Part shown: positions 63,462 through 64,000 of the stretch, piece by piece | How positions within the stretch are numbered: the first letter of the stretch is position 1 | Layout of the letters: the number at the start of each line of letters is the position of its first letter | From: an uncultured Oscillibacter sp. | Lineage (GTDB): Bacteria; Bacillota; Clostridia; Oscillospirales; Oscillospiraceae | Direction: 5' to 3' | DNA length: 64,000 bases | NCBI GenBank assembly: GCA_910587705.1 | Contig: CAJUMX010000006.1 | Location: 62,001-126,000, forward strand | Translations under genes and position numbers: made by a program | Notes under the pieces: generated by a model | Told to the model about the DNA's origin: nothing | What the model saw: only the letters and a program-made list of their open reading frames with translations | The model's database searches: none

Positions 63462-64000
63462 TTACCGCTCACGGTTCAACTCTGTATCAATTTTTTGAAT
63501 CAATTCCTCTAGCTGTGATTTCTCTTTGGCTGGCAGTTTACCAGCAGTCCGCAGCGCCTTTTCTGCTTCTTCTCGTTTAGCAAGCAGCATATCCTTTTCC
63601 TTAGAGTGCTCTTGCCAATATGCTTCTTTCCGCCTAGCAGCTTCTCGTTTCTTCTCGGCTTCAACACGTTCAGCTTCTTTCCTTCTCTGTTCAGTCCGTT
63701 CCCTTTCCAAACGTGTTTCTTCCGCTATGGTCCTTTCAGTAGCCTGGATATTGCCTAAAAAGGCTTTTTGAATATTGATATTCAACTGCCGGAGTTCCAA
63801 CGTAGTCTCTCGGGTATTTTGTGTGATATCTGCAAATGCCGAAGTCAACCTAGCAACAAAATAATACAGCATGAATATGCTAGCAGCAACAACTATGATG
63901 ATTAAAAACAAAGGAAAACTTTCTTCTTCTCTTTCTCCCAGTACCAAAAAGGCCAAGATAAAGAGCAAAACCGCTCCAATCCAGCCAAAGATTATTATAA
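63462..64000 (-). CDS. Membrane/coiled-coil protein, 5' end outside the window
   Basis: At least 178 residues. The frame is open to the window edge and reads IIIFGWIGAVLLFILAFL as a first membrane helix, so the start lies outside. A second helix (FPLFLIIIVVAASIFMLYYF) is followed by a long charged coiled coil (ETRLERERTEQRRKEAERVE and beyond). Function unknown; probably cotranscribed with the gene at 62695. Confidence 0.6.
   Translation of the reverse strand, partial: IIIFGWIGAVLLFILAFLVLGEREEESFPLFLIIIVVAASIFMLYYFVARLTSAFADITQNTRETTLELRQLNINIQKAFLGNIQATERTIAEETRLERERTEQRRKEAERVEAEKKREAARRKEAYWQEHSKEKDMLLAKREEAEKALRTAGKLPAKEKSQLEELIQKIDTELNRER

Overview
The window is about 60% G+C and comes from a spore-forming anaerobic clostridium, most like the Oscillospiraceae (Flavonifractor/Lawsonibacter/Intestinimonas type). 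The evidence is anaerobic metabolism (pyruvate:ferredoxin oxidoreductase, indolepyruvate:ferredoxin oxidoreductase), sporulation regulators (spoVT, ricT), Firmicutes gene order (SRP RNA-dnaX-ybaB; apbE-NusG domain II-Gx transporter), an Asn-type T-box leader, strong AAAGGAGG ribosome-binding sites and many clear TTGACA/TATAAT promoters. Species assignment is inference; no rRNA is present.

Layout. 1-6.9 kb: chromosomal genes (a lipase-like hydrolase, two NSS sodium symporters, a TraX-like membrane protein, a lipoprotein, a class I amidotransferase) plus a 27-codon gene with its own promoter. 6.9-7.75 kb: a tRNA operon (Gly, Arg, His, Gln, Lys). 7.70-16.67 kb: an integrated element about 9.0 kb long, bounded by a 47-bp duplication of the tRNA-Lys 3' end. 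It carries an integrase, two divergent HTH regulators, a P4-type primase/helicase beside an iteron-like origin candidate, a capsid-like protein and a scaffold-like protein, but no terminase, portal or tail gene. It looks like a phage satellite. Between its repressor and its toxin-antitoxin pair lies a non-coding stretch of about 710 bp made of roughly twenty consecutive palindromes/hairpins, the most unusual object in the window.

16.9-31.8 kb: a DUF2871 protein, the iorAB operon with a small ubiquitin-fold candidate and an FrhB-like protein, a PepSY protein, spoVT, T-box-asnB, glnN, ricT-holB and asparaginase. Nitrogen and amide metabolism (asnB, glnN, asparaginase) cluster here. 31.8-46.3 kb: gap, then a compact type I toxin-antitoxin candidate with the full architecture of the enterococcal par/Fst locus, then SRP RNA, dnaX, ybaB, secreted or lipid-anchored proteins, the apbE operon, an AAA ATPase and two exported peptidases. 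46.3-60 kb: nifJ, comM and the rpoBC operon with its own promoter, which overlaps a divergent short transcript candidate.

60.3-64 kb: lower G+C DNA starting at a truncated tRNA 3' end. It carries small membrane peptides, an SprT-like metalloprotein, a serine recombinase and two membrane/coiled-coil proteins, and is probably the end of a second integrated element that runs past the window. Promoters, terminators and small genes listed here were found by reading; none was scored by software.
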